The notes beneath the pieces were generated by a model. It did no database searches. It saw only the letters and a list, made by a program, of their open reading frames with translations, and had not been told where the DNA came from. The position numbers and the translations under genes were made by a program. Source: Molanna angustata (Eukaryota > Arthropoda > Insecta > Trichoptera > Molannidae). From it: 64,000 bases of DNA. Positions 52,570 through 63,354 of this stretch are shown here, piece by piece. The first letter of the stretch is position 1; every line of letters begins with the position of its first letter. The stretch covers positions 7,903,985-7,967,984 of the forward strand of contig OY754990.1 in the NCBI GenBank assembly GCA_963576475.1. Reading direction: 5' to 3'.

Positions 52570-53584
52570 ATAATATTGACAGTTATGGCGGAAACGAATA
52601 ATGGCTTCTTTTTCAAAATTACAAATAAATTCCACTGTCGTAGTAATTAGTTCTTTTAACCCTCACACAAATCACAGCTTCCGTCGACGGAAATACCTAA
52701 TTGACTCGATTGCACGACAAATAATTAACGCGATTGGATTATATTGATAGATAAATTTTGTCTATGACATCACAGAATATCAATATTTCAAACGCTATTT
52801 AAGTATGTACGTACTTAATAGTGTCGTATTACTGCGGGAAATACGCCCATAAGATAAAGAATTTACGTGTTCAAAAAATACTATAAAAATATTTTTAGAT
52901 TAATTAAATATTTAAGTTATACCTAACTAATTTTGGAATGAACGTTGATCGATGATTCTCGAGGAACTAATTGACAAATTACTTACATCTAAATCGTTTA
53001 ATTTTAACGATTGATTATTTTTATTGATTGCTTTTTAAAATTTCATTATTAATATCTAACAATTGTATCTCGTACCAAGTATTATTAAATTTCTTTTACC
53101 CAAATTATTCACAATAATTATTATAATTTTTCGATTTTGCGTTTCGTTTTGAGGTATCGGGTAGGCAATTATTATTATTTTTTTTTAATAAACGGCTCAA
53201 AATGGCGGCAGACTTCACGTATCGGCCGAAGATCTGAAAAGAGAAAAAAAAAAATGACCATTAATTTTTGTTCTGTAAGTAATAAATTAGCGGTGAAGTG
53301 ACACTTTTGGATAAAACTTTTTAAAAACGATTCAATTGGTCGGAAAAAATGAATGGCGGGGTAATAATGTCTGACCGAATGTATCAGTATTCATACATAA
53401 TATCATTTTGATTTCAGCTAAAAAATATCTCACGTTCAAGAGTGCTTCTATTCTCAAACATCGGATATAGGATTAAAATGAAATCAAATAGCAAACTCAA
53501 TATTTTTTTCAAATTTATGTTCATTTAATTTTTTCAGCGAAACCAATCAAAATAAAAGTACAATTTAACTAAATAGTAGGTAGT
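52570..53584. other. upstream region of kirre/rst, no repeat recognised
   Basis: Directly 5' of the host coding exon. It must contain part of the 5' UTR and possibly the promoter or a leader intron. No TATA box or initiator can be assigned with confidence. Notably free of recognisable TE sequence over about 1 kb. Confidence 0.5.
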
Positions 53585-53940
53585 TATGTAACTTTTTTTT
53601 TAATTTTTTTAGTTGGTAAAAACTACCTCACTAGGCTGAGCCTGTTCCGAGGGTGGCAGAATTTTTTTGCGTTATAAGTACCTATCTGATAGAAGAAAAA
53701 TATTAAACTTGTTATAAAATATACCTTTTATAAAATATAATTAAACTATATTAACTTGATCATGATTCCGCAGTAGGTATATAATGCCTTTGATTCTAAT
53801 TCATGTTTCTATTGTTTTCTTGAGCTTCAAATTATTCGTCAACTGTATGTCCGTCATTTCGTTTTTTATCGTATTAAAGATTTTTAGAGCTAAATATGTC
53901 GTGATTGTCTTGGAATTAATGAAAAATATATTTATTTATT
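53585..53940 (-). pseudogene. J2-family LINE C-terminus and 3' end
   Basis: Minus-strand reading SKTITTYLALKIFNTIKNEM, then TDIQLTNNLKLKKTIE, aligning with YLAPKIFNIINND of 3290-3790. The 3' UTR has GCCACCCTCGGAACAGGCTC and CCTAGTGAGGTAG and an A-rich end at 53590. Confidence 0.68.
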
Positions 53941-54036
53941 TAATAAAAACATTACATTTTATACATTCAGTGAGTTGGGATACATGTAGCCAGAGAGGAG
54001 AAGAAGTAAAACAGGGTGTTGGAAAAAAATAAAATA

Positions 54037-54190
54037 AGTATTTTTTAACAGATTTTTAATTATCTCAATAGAGACGAAGTTGGAATATTTATTGTAGGAG
54101 AACCGGGAAATCAAGGCACCTACAGGGCTTACGACCTGTCATCGGCTGGTTTACGTGATCACTTTATGTGCTTGCGCAACGTTCGTTCAA
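54037..54190 (+). mobile_element. rep-Z short form
   Basis: TATTTTTTAACAGATTTTTA through GGCACCTACAGGGCTTACGA to GCGCAACGTTCGTT. It stops there, as does 62948-63092; longer copies continue with CACCAATTATGCC. Confidence 0.75.
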
Positions 54191-54695
54191 CTGATGAATA
54201 GAAAATAAAATATAACTTTAAAAGTTCATCTTCTATTTCGAGACAATTATTTTTTCTCGATTAGATTCCTCTCACAGACTGGAGCAGTGCAAACGCCATC
54301 TAATAAAAAACAAAAAGAAATCCAAATTCTTTAAACTCATTCGAGTGGACAGGAAGAGAGATATATATCCATTATAGACGGACGAGAGAATGTCCTCTTT
54401 GTGCGGCAGAAGGAAAAAAGGACAGAATGGACACTTCTCGTACAGACATACAGCCAGACTTACAAAAATAGACGCCAGACGTCGCGACGCTTAGCGACGC
54501 GCTAAATACTCTAGCGTTTGACAAGTTTAAAAGGTCTCAAGAAGACAAGGTCTATAGAATTTGAAACTTTCTCCGTGTATAGGTATATCTATTTGAAATA
54601 TGCTTTTGTAATAATATGCTTATGAAATAATATGCATCCGTAATAATTCTTCAGAATAACAGGTAACATAAATAATCGAATAAAATACAATAAGT
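54191..54695. other. unassigned sequence
   Basis: No gene seen. GACGCCAGACGTCGCGACGC and TTAGCGACGCGC (54470-54510) is a locally GC-rich, palindrome-bearing patch. 54595-54650 resembles the 32-bp array unit at 55139. Confidence 0.4.
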
Positions 54696-54960
54696 TTCGT
54701 CGCGATATATTGAAAGTGATACGCTCTTAATCTATCTTCCTCCCTCGTACCCTCCTATCCATTCCATCCCATACGAATTGTATGTGTGTGTGCATGTGTA
54801 TGTGTGTGCGTGTACCTACATGAGTTGTTTACAGTAATTTCTAGTTATTGATGGAAAGCTTGTTATTGGCTCTTAATTATACCTATGTTAAAATTGTAAC
54901 ATAAAAAATGTAAATTACTGGGAAGCTGTTGGCTTCCCAAATAAATAAATAAATAAAATA
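54696..54960 (+). mobile_element. J1-family LINE 3' end
   Basis: Last codons KYNKFRRDILKVIRS and stop, as in 44676-45125 (KYERFREEILKVMRS). A TG-rich 3' UTR follows (54780-54820), then GGCTTCCCAAATAAATAAAT. Confidence 0.78.
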
Positions 54961-54962
54961 AT

Positions 54963-55075
54963 TTAACACACATTCGATAACAAGTTGCTATGTTTTGGAT
55001 ACTTGTGATATTAATCTACTCAAACATTCAGACCGAAAACACAATAAAAAAATTGTCTTCATCGTGAATCGGGGC
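54963..55075 (-). mobile_element. SINE-b fragment
   Basis: Complement of CACACATTCGATAACAAG, TTTTGGATACTTGTGATATT and CAGACCGAAAACACAAT. Confidence 0.55.
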
Positions 55076-55138
55076 CAGAAACTTTATATCAGAAGATTGG
55101 TGTCTAACTTTTTGAGACACGAAGGCCGAAAATATATG

Positions 55139-55335
55139 TATACTTTTGTAATAATATGCATTTGAAATAACATACTTTTGTAATAATATGCATTTGAAAT
55201 AACAAACTTTTGTAATAATATGCATTGGAAATAACATACTTTTGTAATAATATGCATTTGAAATAACATACTTTTGTAATAATATGCATTTGAAATAACA
55301 TACTTTTGTAATAATATGCATTTGAAATAACATTA
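55139..55335. repeat. 32-bp tandem repeat, about six copies
   Basis: Unit built from ATACTTTTGTAATAATATGC and ATTTGAAATAAC. Small differences between units (TTGG for TTTG, AACAAAC for AACATAC). Flanked on both sides by SINE-b pieces. Confidence 0.92.
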
Positions 55336-55420
55336 TTTAATAACAAGTTTCCAAATTCTGGAGACTTACGATATTAATAGTCTCACAGATCCAGACTGAA
55401 AACACAATTAAAAACTATAA
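55336..55420 (-). mobile_element. SINE-b fragment
   Basis: Complement of AATTCTGGAGACTTACGATA, TTAATAGTCTCACAGATCC and AGACTGAAAACACAATT. Confidence 0.65.
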
Positions 55421-55504
55421 CTTATATTAGCTATAACTTAATATAAGTTCGTCTCTTACACAGCCATTATTTGATGTGAGAGATAATAATAATATAATAG
55501 CATT

Positions 55505-55760
55505 GAAGTAAAAGTATGTGAGGTTGACGATATCATCAGATGGAGTAGGCAGCGGAGGAGGGACTGGTATGGTCATGTCCAAAGTATGGACAGCACCAGA
55601 CTTCCTCATATCGTGCTTCACAATCAGCCTCACGGAACCCGCCCTCGCGGTAGACCGCCAAAAAGATGGAGGGATAGCTGGGGGTCCACCTCGCAGGAAG
55701 AGCAGGCCTCTTAAAAAACAGATCTGAAGGTCAATTCAGAAGAAGAAGAAGAAGTAAAAG
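55505..55760 (+). pseudogene. RTE-c LINE C-terminus, copy 2
   Basis: Plus-strand reading across frames: DDIIRWSRQRRRDWYGHVQS, MDSTRLPHI, GTRPRGRPPKRWRDSWGSTS, QEEQAS and stop, then an AGAAGAAGAAGAAG tail. Matches RWSRSRRRHWRDHVARM and GRPPKRWKYSWTSSSQEA at 21576-21995. Confidence 0.82.
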
Positions 55761-56159
55761 AGAAAATATGTCTGCAGTGTGTGTCTGAATATATATTATT
55801 GTATTATCTCCTTCTCACTTAATGTATTCCGTCGTGTGTGCTCTTTCTTGGTGATATTGTAAAAATTCGTTAAACTGTGCCAATTTTGTAGCGTAGAGTA
55901 TTTTGTTCTCACATAACGTGTCTATATGTAAAATGTCATTGATTAGGAAGTATGTCTCAGTATGTATCAGCTGATCCGCAAAAGCGGGAAATGCGAAGCC
56001 CCTATACTCATTCGTTCGTGTGTTGGGGAAGTAATGTTTAAAAATAACTTATGTATGTATGTACAGTACGCCATACACCATGTTTAAACCAACAGAAAAC
56101 CACGTGGTGAAGTCTTATAATGATACGCAACTCGCAAAACGAGTCATTGATACATACAT
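55761..56159. other. unassigned sequence
   Basis: No feature seen. Confidence 0.35.
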
Positions 56160-56275
56160 AATACATATATTCATACCATCGCGCCATATCCATACTATTT
56201 GGGCAGACAGAGAGAACCGAGCGCCATACACTTCTGTATTTGCATAAATTCATCGCCTCACATCGTCTTTTTTTT
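56160..56275 (-). mobile_element. RTE-a 3' tail fragment
   Basis: Complement of TACCATCGCGCCATATCC, GGGCAGACAGAGAGAACC and GAGCGCCATACACTTC. Confidence 0.75.
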
Positions 56276-56279
56276 TACA

Positions 56280-56885
56280 TCGTAACGTTCCCATATTTCA
56301 GAATTTTGTGATTTCAGGGTTCTGGTTGAAAATTATTAGTTCTAATATTTTTCACCTCTTAGAATATGGCCGAAGTTCGACACTTTACGGAGCTTAACAT
56401 TGGTGAATAATAATCTGTTGGTGTTGGCTCTACGTAGTACTTGAGTGTTACTGACCATGTCAATCCACGATATTCTCAGCAATCTGCAGTGGATCTACAT
56501 TTCAAAAGCTTCAAGGCGGTTTATAATATTAACTTTGAGAGTCCACGCCTCCACCCCATAAAGCAGAACTGACCACACGTTTGACATTTGACCATTCTTT
56601 GTCTCAGCTTTAAGTTGAGATATTGTCGTCGGGGAAAAGATTTTTCATTTCGTAAAATGCCAATCGAGCTGTATCAATTCTGCATTTTATTTCAGTGTCA
56701 GGATCAAGATTCTCAGTAATTATACCTACTGCTCAAGTACTTGAATTGTTTTACCCTTTCAATAATCTCACAAATTCAAGTCAAATTCGATCCCTATTTT
56801 GGAATTTTTACTTAGAACATACCTAAGTAGATTCAAATTACTATTGCAATCAAGACATATCTTCCAACCACCTGATCCTCCTTTG
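56280..56885 (-). pseudogene. RTE-d LINE C-terminus
   Basis: Minus-strand reading EIKCRIDTARLAFYEMKNLF, then SVLLYGVEAWTLKVNIINRL, EAFEM, a stop, HCRLLRISWIDMVSNTQVLR and FGHILRGEKY. LLYG.EAWTL......RLEAFEMW..RR.LRISW.D.V.N..VL.R, GHILR..KY is the standard C-terminal region of another RTE-type group, distinct from RTE-a, RTE-b and RTE-c. Several frameshifts. Confidence 0.8.
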
Positions 56886-57400
56886 CAAAGGTAGGTTTTT
56901 AAGGAAAATGTTGAAATTTGAGATCAGATTTCGGTGTCAAGAGTACGGTTACATGTCCATTGCCTATGTCACGCATGCATACCAACACACATTATACATC
57001 TTTATCTGAAAGCTATTAAATCAAGCTGTCTTATAAACGTGAGGAATTTCATTCCAAATTTCAACAATAAGAAAAAGGTATAATATTCATAGGGAGATAT
57101 TTCATGAACGAAAGAGGAAACTAGACATCAGACGAATCAAATAATGTATTGATATCGGCCAAATTAAAAATACACAGTCAGGTTAGCCATGAATATTTAT
57201 TTTATCGAGTTCCGGCAGGGGCGATGTAATCCGGTTTAATCCTATAAATGCAAATAAAGGAAAATTCCACGCATTTTATCGCAATTTTATCAAAATTAAT
57301 GATGTTTAACCAGAGGTATTATTTGTTTATCTCCTGTTACCTAAAAAAACAAACGGCGAATATATTACAAATACAAAGGATCTTGTTGTGAAAACATATA
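56886..57400. other. unassigned sequence before satellite array 2
   Basis: No gene seen. Confidence 0.35.
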
Positions 57401-60400
57401 CTGCTATAGTAATTGCTGTAAATGTTCACAATGTTTAATCAAATCAGAGTATCATGTGGAGATTGTATACTGTAAGTTTCCTAGTGATGTTTCTATACTC
57501 TCCAGTACTGCTATAGTAATAGTGGAGAGTCATGTATTCACAATGTTTAACCATATCTATATTATTGATAATTCTCTGTCTGTGAGTATCATGTGGAGAT
57601 TGTATACTGTAAGTTTCCTAGTGATGTTTCTATACTCTCCAGTACTGCTATAGTAATAGTGGAGAGTCATGTATTCACAATGTTTAACCATATCTATATT
57701 ATTGATAATTCTCTGTCTGTGAGTATCATGTGGAGATTGTATACTGTAAGTTTCCTAGTGATGTTTCTATACTCTCCAGTACTGCTATAGTAATAGTGGA
57801 GAGTCATGTATTCACAATGTTTAACCATATCTATATTATTGATAATTCTCTGTCTGTGAGTATCATGTGGAGATTGTATACTGTAAGTTTCCTAGTGATG
57901 TTTCTATACTCTCCAGTACTGCTATAGTAATAGTGGAGAGTCATGTATTCACAATGTTTAACCATATCTATATTATTGATAATTCTCTGTCTGTGAGTAT
58001 CATGTGGAGATTGTATACTGTAAGTTTCCTAGTGATGTTTCTATACTCTCCAGTACTGCTATAGTAATAGTGGAGAGTCATGTATTCACAATGTTTAACC
58101 ATATCTATATTATTGATAATTCTCTGTCTGTGAGTATCATGTGGAGATTGTATACTGTAAGTTTCCTAGTGATGTTTCTATACTCTCCAGTAGTGCTATA
58201 GTAATAGTGGAGAGTCATGTATTCACAATGTTTAACCATATCTATATTATTGATAATTCTCTGTCTGTGAGTATCATGTGGAGATTGTATACTGTAAGTT
58301 TCCTAGTGATGTTTCTATACTCTCCAGTACTGCTATAGTAATAGTGGAGAGTCATGTATTCACAATGTTTAACCATATCTATATTATTGATAATTCTCTG
58401 TCTGTGAGTATCATGTGGAGATTGTATACTGTAAGTTTCCTAGTGATGTTTCTATACTCTCCAGTACTGCTATAGTAATAGTGGAGAGTCATGTATTCAC
58501 AATGTTTAACCATATCTATATTATTGATAATTCTCTGTCTGTGAGTATCATGTGGAGATTGTATACTGTAAGTTTCCTAGTGATGTTTCTATACTCTCCA
58601 GTACTGCTATAGTAATAGTGGAGAGTCATGTATTCACAATGTTTAACCATATCTATATTATTGATAATTCTCTGTCTGTGAGTATCATGTGGAGATTGTA
58701 TACTGTAAGTTTCCTAGTGATGTTTCTATACTCTCCAGTACTGCTATAGTAATAGTGGAGAGTCATGTATTCACAATGTTTAACCATATCTATATTATTG
58801 ATAATTCTCTGTCTGTGAGTATCATGTGGAGATTGTATACTGTAAGTTTCCTAGTGATGTTTCTATACTCTCCAGTACTGCTATAGTAATAGTGGAGAGT
58901 CATGTATTCACAATGTTTAACCATATCTATATTATTGATAATTCTCTGTCTGTGAGTATCATGTGGAGATTGTATACTGTAAGTTTCCTAGTGATGTTTC
59001 TATACTCTCCAGTACTGCTATAGTAATAGTGGAGAGCCATGTATTCACAATGTTTAACCATATCTATATTATTGATAATTCTCTGTCTGTGAGTATCATG
59101 TGGAGATTGTATACTGTAAGTTTCCTAGTGATGTTTCTATACTCTCCAGTACTGCTATAGTGATAGTGGAGAGTCATGTATTCACAATGTTTAACCATAT
59201 CTATATTATTGATAATTCTCTGTCTGTGAGTATCATGTGGAAATTGTATACTGTAAGTTTCCTAGTGATGTTTCTATACTCTCCAGTACTGCTATAGTAA
59301 TAGTGGAGAGTCATGTATTCACAATGTTTAACCATATCTATATTATTGATAATTCTCTGTCTGTGAGTATCATGTGGAGATTGTATACTGTAAGTTTCCT
59401 AGTGATGTTTCTATAATCTCCAGTACTGCTATAGTAATAGTGGAGAGTCATGTATTCACAATGTTTAACCATATCTATATTATTGATAATTCTCTGTCTG
59501 TGAGTATCATGTGGAGATTGTATACTGTAAGTTTCCTAGTGATGTTTCTATACTCTCCAGTACTGCTATAGTAATAGTGGAGAGTCATGTATTCACAATG
59601 TTTAACCATATCTATATTATTGATAATTCTCTGTCTGTGAGTATCATGTGGAGATTGTATACTGTAAGTTTCCTAGTGATGTTTCTATACTCTCCAGTAC
59701 TGCTATAGTAATAGTGGAGAGTCATGTATTCACAATGTTTAACCATATCTATATTATTGATAATTCTCTGTCTGTGAGTATCATGTGGAGATTGTATACT
59801 GTAAGTTTCCTAGTGATGTTTCTATACTCTCCAGTACTGCTATAGTAATAGTGGAGAGTCATGTATTCACAATGTTTAACCATATCTATATTATTGATAA
59901 TTCTCTGTCTGTGAGTATCATGTGGAGATTGTATACTGTAAGTTTCCTAGTGATGTTTCTATACTCTCCAGTACTGCTATAGTAATAGTGGAGAGTCATG
60001 TATTCACAATGTTTAACCATATCTATATTATTGATAATTCTCTGTCTGTGAGTATCATGTGGAGATTGTATACTGTAAGTTTCCTAGTGATGTTTCTATA
60101 CTCTCCAGTACTGCTATAGTAATAGTGGAGAGTCATGTATTCACAATGTTTAACCATATCTATATTATTGATAATTCTCTGTCTGTGAGTATCATGTGGA
60201 TATTGTATACTGTAAGTTTCCTAGTGATGTTTCTATACTCTCCAGTACTGCTATAGTAATAGTGGAGAGTCATGTATTCACAATGTTTAACCATATCTAT
60301 ATTATTGATAATTCTCTGTCTGTGAGTATCATGTGGAGATTGTATACTGTAAGTTTCCTAGTGATGTTTCTATACTCTCCAGTACTGCTATAGTAATAGT

Positions 60401-60850
60401 GGAGAGTCATGTATTCACAATGTTTAACCATATCTATATTATTGATAATTCTCTGTCTGTGAGTATCATGTGGAGATTGTATACTGTAAGTTTCCTAGTG
60501 ATGTTTCTATACTCTCCAGTACTGCTATAGTAATAGTGGAGAGTCATGTATTCACAATGTTTAACCATATCTATATTATTGATAATTCTCTGTCTGTGAG
60601 TATCATGTGGAGATTGTATACTGTAAGTTTCCTAGTGATGTTTCTATACTCTCCAGTACTGCTATAGTAATAGTGGAGAGTCATGTATTCACAATGTTTA
60701 ACCATATCTATATTATTGATAATTCTCTGTCTGTGAGTATCATGTGGAGATTGTATACTGTAAGTTTCCTAGTGATGTTTCTATACTCTCCAGTACTGCT
60801 ATAGTAATAGTGTAGAGTCATGTATTCGCAATATACAATCATATCTATGT
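57401..60850. repeat. 137-bp satellite, array 2, about 25 tandem copies
   Basis: Same monomer, period and orientation as array 1. The left edge (57401-57445) is a decayed, deleted unit, and the right edge (60812-60850) decays within one unit. Interior monomers differ by isolated single changes only (e.g. near 58193, 59037, 59162, 59241, 59415 and 60201). It lies about 4.9 kb upstream of the kirre/rst start codon. Confidence 0.98.
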
Positions 60851-61284
60851 ACATTAAAATAAAGTAGTAATTTTCATAAAATCGTTTATGAAATTGTAGA
60901 GACCCTATACTTGTAAATTGAAAACAGACCCAACAATATAATCCAATCGGATATTTAATTTATATTATGGGAAATCAGAAAACTGTTTTGTTTTCCATAT
61001 GGAATTACCAATAGCCAGATATCTGCTACGTAATTTTGTTATTTATGTCAAAATTACCAGTATTCTGGTGTTTTTCATTAAATGTTTCAGTGTTGCCAGA
61101 ACAACAGGTAAATATTGTGGATAATATTGTTTGTTTTGGCTGAAGTAAAAATTTCATCGAAATTTTCAAGCGCTATAAAAACTAAATCTATAGGTAATAT
61201 ATTTCACAATTTTATATACAGACATCTGCCTGTATATTGGGAATGTATGGGGTATTTTATTCGAGAATGTTTAAAAATATATAA
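60851..61284. other. unassigned sequence
   Basis: No gene seen. A 65-codon plus reading at 61115-61312 has no support. Confidence 0.35.
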
Positions 61285-61600
61285 TACCATGCCGTTTCGT
61301 TACTTGGTGTAGGGAGAGAGAACCGATCGCCAGGCGTTTGTATCTTGACATTCTATTGTCTCATTTATATCACGTCATACATGCTCTATTATTATTCTGA
61401 CATCGTATATCTGACTATCTTTAACAATATTATTTAAATGATCATGTCAACTCTTTCTCGGCCAACCCCTTGAATACTTTCTTTGTCAGGCGTTCATCGT
61501 TCATTCTCTCTACATGTCCGAACTATTATCTTCATTCTGTCCACAATATCTCTTCCAATCTTACATTCTTCTCTAATATCCACATTCTTTGTGTTTAAAA
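61285..61600 (-). pseudogene. RTE-a LINE fragment
   Basis: Complement of ATACCATGCCGTTTCGTTAC, GGGAGAGAGAACCGATCGCC, GGCGTTCATCGTTCATTC and CTCTACATGTCCGAAC. Decayed, with several deletions. Confidence 0.8.
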
Positions 61601-61631
61601 TATACTCATGAGAAGACAGATTATGGCGTTT

Positions 61632-62130
61632 TTCACACCAATCTCACTGAACGCTTTCGACTTTCGAGCGGCGCGGCGTTTCTAAACGCAGTCTAAACGC
61701 AGCATGGGGCGTTTTAAATCTCAAATGTCATTTATCATACATGTCTCTTATTAGGTTATATTTTCATCGAAAGACAACAATTGCACAGTGGAGTAAATAA
61801 TGATCTCTGACTTTTTATTGGAAATTGTTGAATGATATTCTTATAAATTAACCTCTTTGTGAATGCATATTGTCATCATAAATAATATCAACTGACATAA
61901 TAGATACCACAGAAACAAGTATAAGTCATCCTACCACAGGTAAAATATAAGTCAACAGATAATATAACTGTCAGAGCGTTTTTCACTCGACAATTTTACC
62001 GAGCATTTGGTGCGTACACCGACTTTCAAAATGAACGCCACAGAGTGTCTTTCGAGCGTCTGTTTCCGGTCATTATGAACGGCTTAGAGCGTCACTAAGT
62101 GCACTCGGCGTTCATTGTGAACGTAGCCCT
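61632..62130 (-). mobile_element. rep-H copy 2
   Basis: Reverse of 8606-9020: GGCGTTTTTCACACC at the left; CAGAGCGTTTTTCACTCGAC, TTTCCGGTCATTATGAACGG and CTCGGCGTTCATTGTGAACG at the right. Rich in GCGTT/AACGC words at both ends; no long ORF. Confidence 0.6.
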
Positions 62131-62204
62131 ACAATTATAAAGATCATTCATTACAAGTCTTAATACTCCAGTCACTCTATTTGAATTTGTATCATATTAA
62201 ATGT

Positions 62205-62500
62205 ATTGTGTATATGCGTTTAGCTGCGAGGGGTCGGCTATGAATAGTGCTTCCAATCTTTTCAATTATCATCGTTTTCGGATAATCGAAAATACAACAT
62301 ACAACAATAACATCTCACATAGTAATTTCAGCAATGAGGTTCACCATCACACATTCTATTGAATTTAGTGGCTTTTTAGATGAGACGAGACTGGCGTGCG
62401 GAGATACAATCATGTGTAGTGCTCATTTTTATAAGGTAATGCACCACCGCACACCTGTCGCTGGTTACCCCACATTGTGGTGAATGCCCGAAGTAAAAAT
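62205..62500 (+). mobile_element. rep-D copy 2
   Basis: ATAGTGCTTCCAATC, GATAATCGAAAATACAAC, GAGGTTCACCATCACACATT and TGTCGCTGGTTACCCCACAT match 23040-23345. The tail is less RTE-a-like in this copy. Confidence 0.68.
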
Positions 62501-62523
62501 AATAAGAGAGCATGGCGTTCACT

Positions 62524-62553
62524 ATGGCGTTCGGTTCTCTCCGCCTACCCAGG
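62524..62553 (+). mobile_element. RTE-a tail piece interrupted by MITE-M
   Basis: GGCGTTCGGTTCTCTCCGCC then TACCCAGG, the RTE-a end, broken off at the MITE border. Confidence 0.55.
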
Positions 62554-62740
62554 GGGGTAGGTAAGTCTGGTCCAACCGGCGAAATCCAAACCCTCTTGAT
62601 AAGCCATATCGTGAATATAATTATCATATGTAGTTCTATAATATCTTTAGATGTCAAAGAACTCCATATATGATAATTATATCCATGATATGGGTAATCA
62701 CTAGGGTTTTGATTTCGCCGGTTGGACCAGACTTGCCCCC
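62554..62740. mobile_element. MITE-M: palindromic 187-bp element
   Basis: Left arm GTAAGTCTGGTCCAACCGGC, GAAATCCAAACCCT, and right arm (opposite strand) GCAAGTCTGGTCCAACCGGC, GAAATCAAAACCCT are near-identical over about 70 bp, with TATAATTATCATAT in both. No coding capacity. Confidence 0.85.
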
Positions 62741-62794
62741 CTGAATAGGATAGGTACTATGTGATGTTGAATAATTAACTTTTGTCTATACATA

Positions 62795-62902
62795 ATTCTA
62801 ACCCACGTGTTTATAATATGACATGTGCACGGATGTTAATGAGGCAAAAAATATGTCGCGATAGAATGATGTGGTGTTTCGTCCTCTCTGCCTACCGAAA
62901 TA
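62795..62902 (+). mobile_element. RTE-a 3' fragment
   Basis: Plus-strand MTCARMLMRQKICRDRMMWC-like reading and FVLSAYR (compare MTRCMNVNEAKQVCQDR and SVLSAYP). Confidence 0.7.
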
Positions 62903-62947
62903 TTGAAACGGAATATTGAATTTCTCTAAAAGAATGTGTATGTCTTT

Positions 62948-63092
62948 TAACATATTTTTAATTATCTACAATAGAGACGAAGTTGGAATATTTACTGTAG
63001 GAGAACTGGGAAATCAAGGCACCTACAGGGCTTACGACCTGTCATCGGCTGGTTTATTTGATCACTTTATGCGCTTGCGCAACGTTCGTTTT
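62948..63092 (+). mobile_element. rep-Z short form, copy 2
   Basis: TTTTAACATATTTTTAATTA, GGAGAACTGGGAAATCAAGG and CGACCTGTCATCGGCTGG, ending GCGCAACGTTCGTTTTT. Same end point as 54037-54190. Confidence 0.75.
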
Positions 63093-63354
63093 TTTTGTAT
63101 GTCCTTCTTCTTCTATCGTGACAGCAACTCATTTAAATAATCTTCTGTCAGTGTCTAGCAACGTCAATAGCACAATCATTGCCCACCATAAGATAGTGCA
63201 TGGTGCAGTTGACTGTACTTGAGGGGTAACTGATCAACAAAAATCTACATTATATCATAAAAAATCATTAAGACAATTTTTTTGTATGAGATTAGTACTC
63301 ATGAATTTTTCAATGAAATAATCACACTTTACGTCGTAATTACGTTCACAAGAT
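63093..63354. other. unassigned sequence
   Basis: No feature seen. Confidence 0.3.

Noticed and set aside
55028..55346. Overlapping minus ORFs with repeated MHIITK-like units
   Set aside because: Products of the 32-bp tandem repeat, which is open in three frames by chance of composition.
55427..55633. Minus ORF with a proline-rich stretch (PVPPPLPTPSDD)
   Set aside because: Antisense of the RTE-c coding remnant.
24983..60804. About forty near-identical 65-codon ORFs beginning MEIVYCKFPS or MKIVYCKFPS
   Set aside because: They are read off a 137-bp satellite. Each overlaps the next by about 61 bases, 137 is not a multiple of three, and there is no gene context. Not a protein family.
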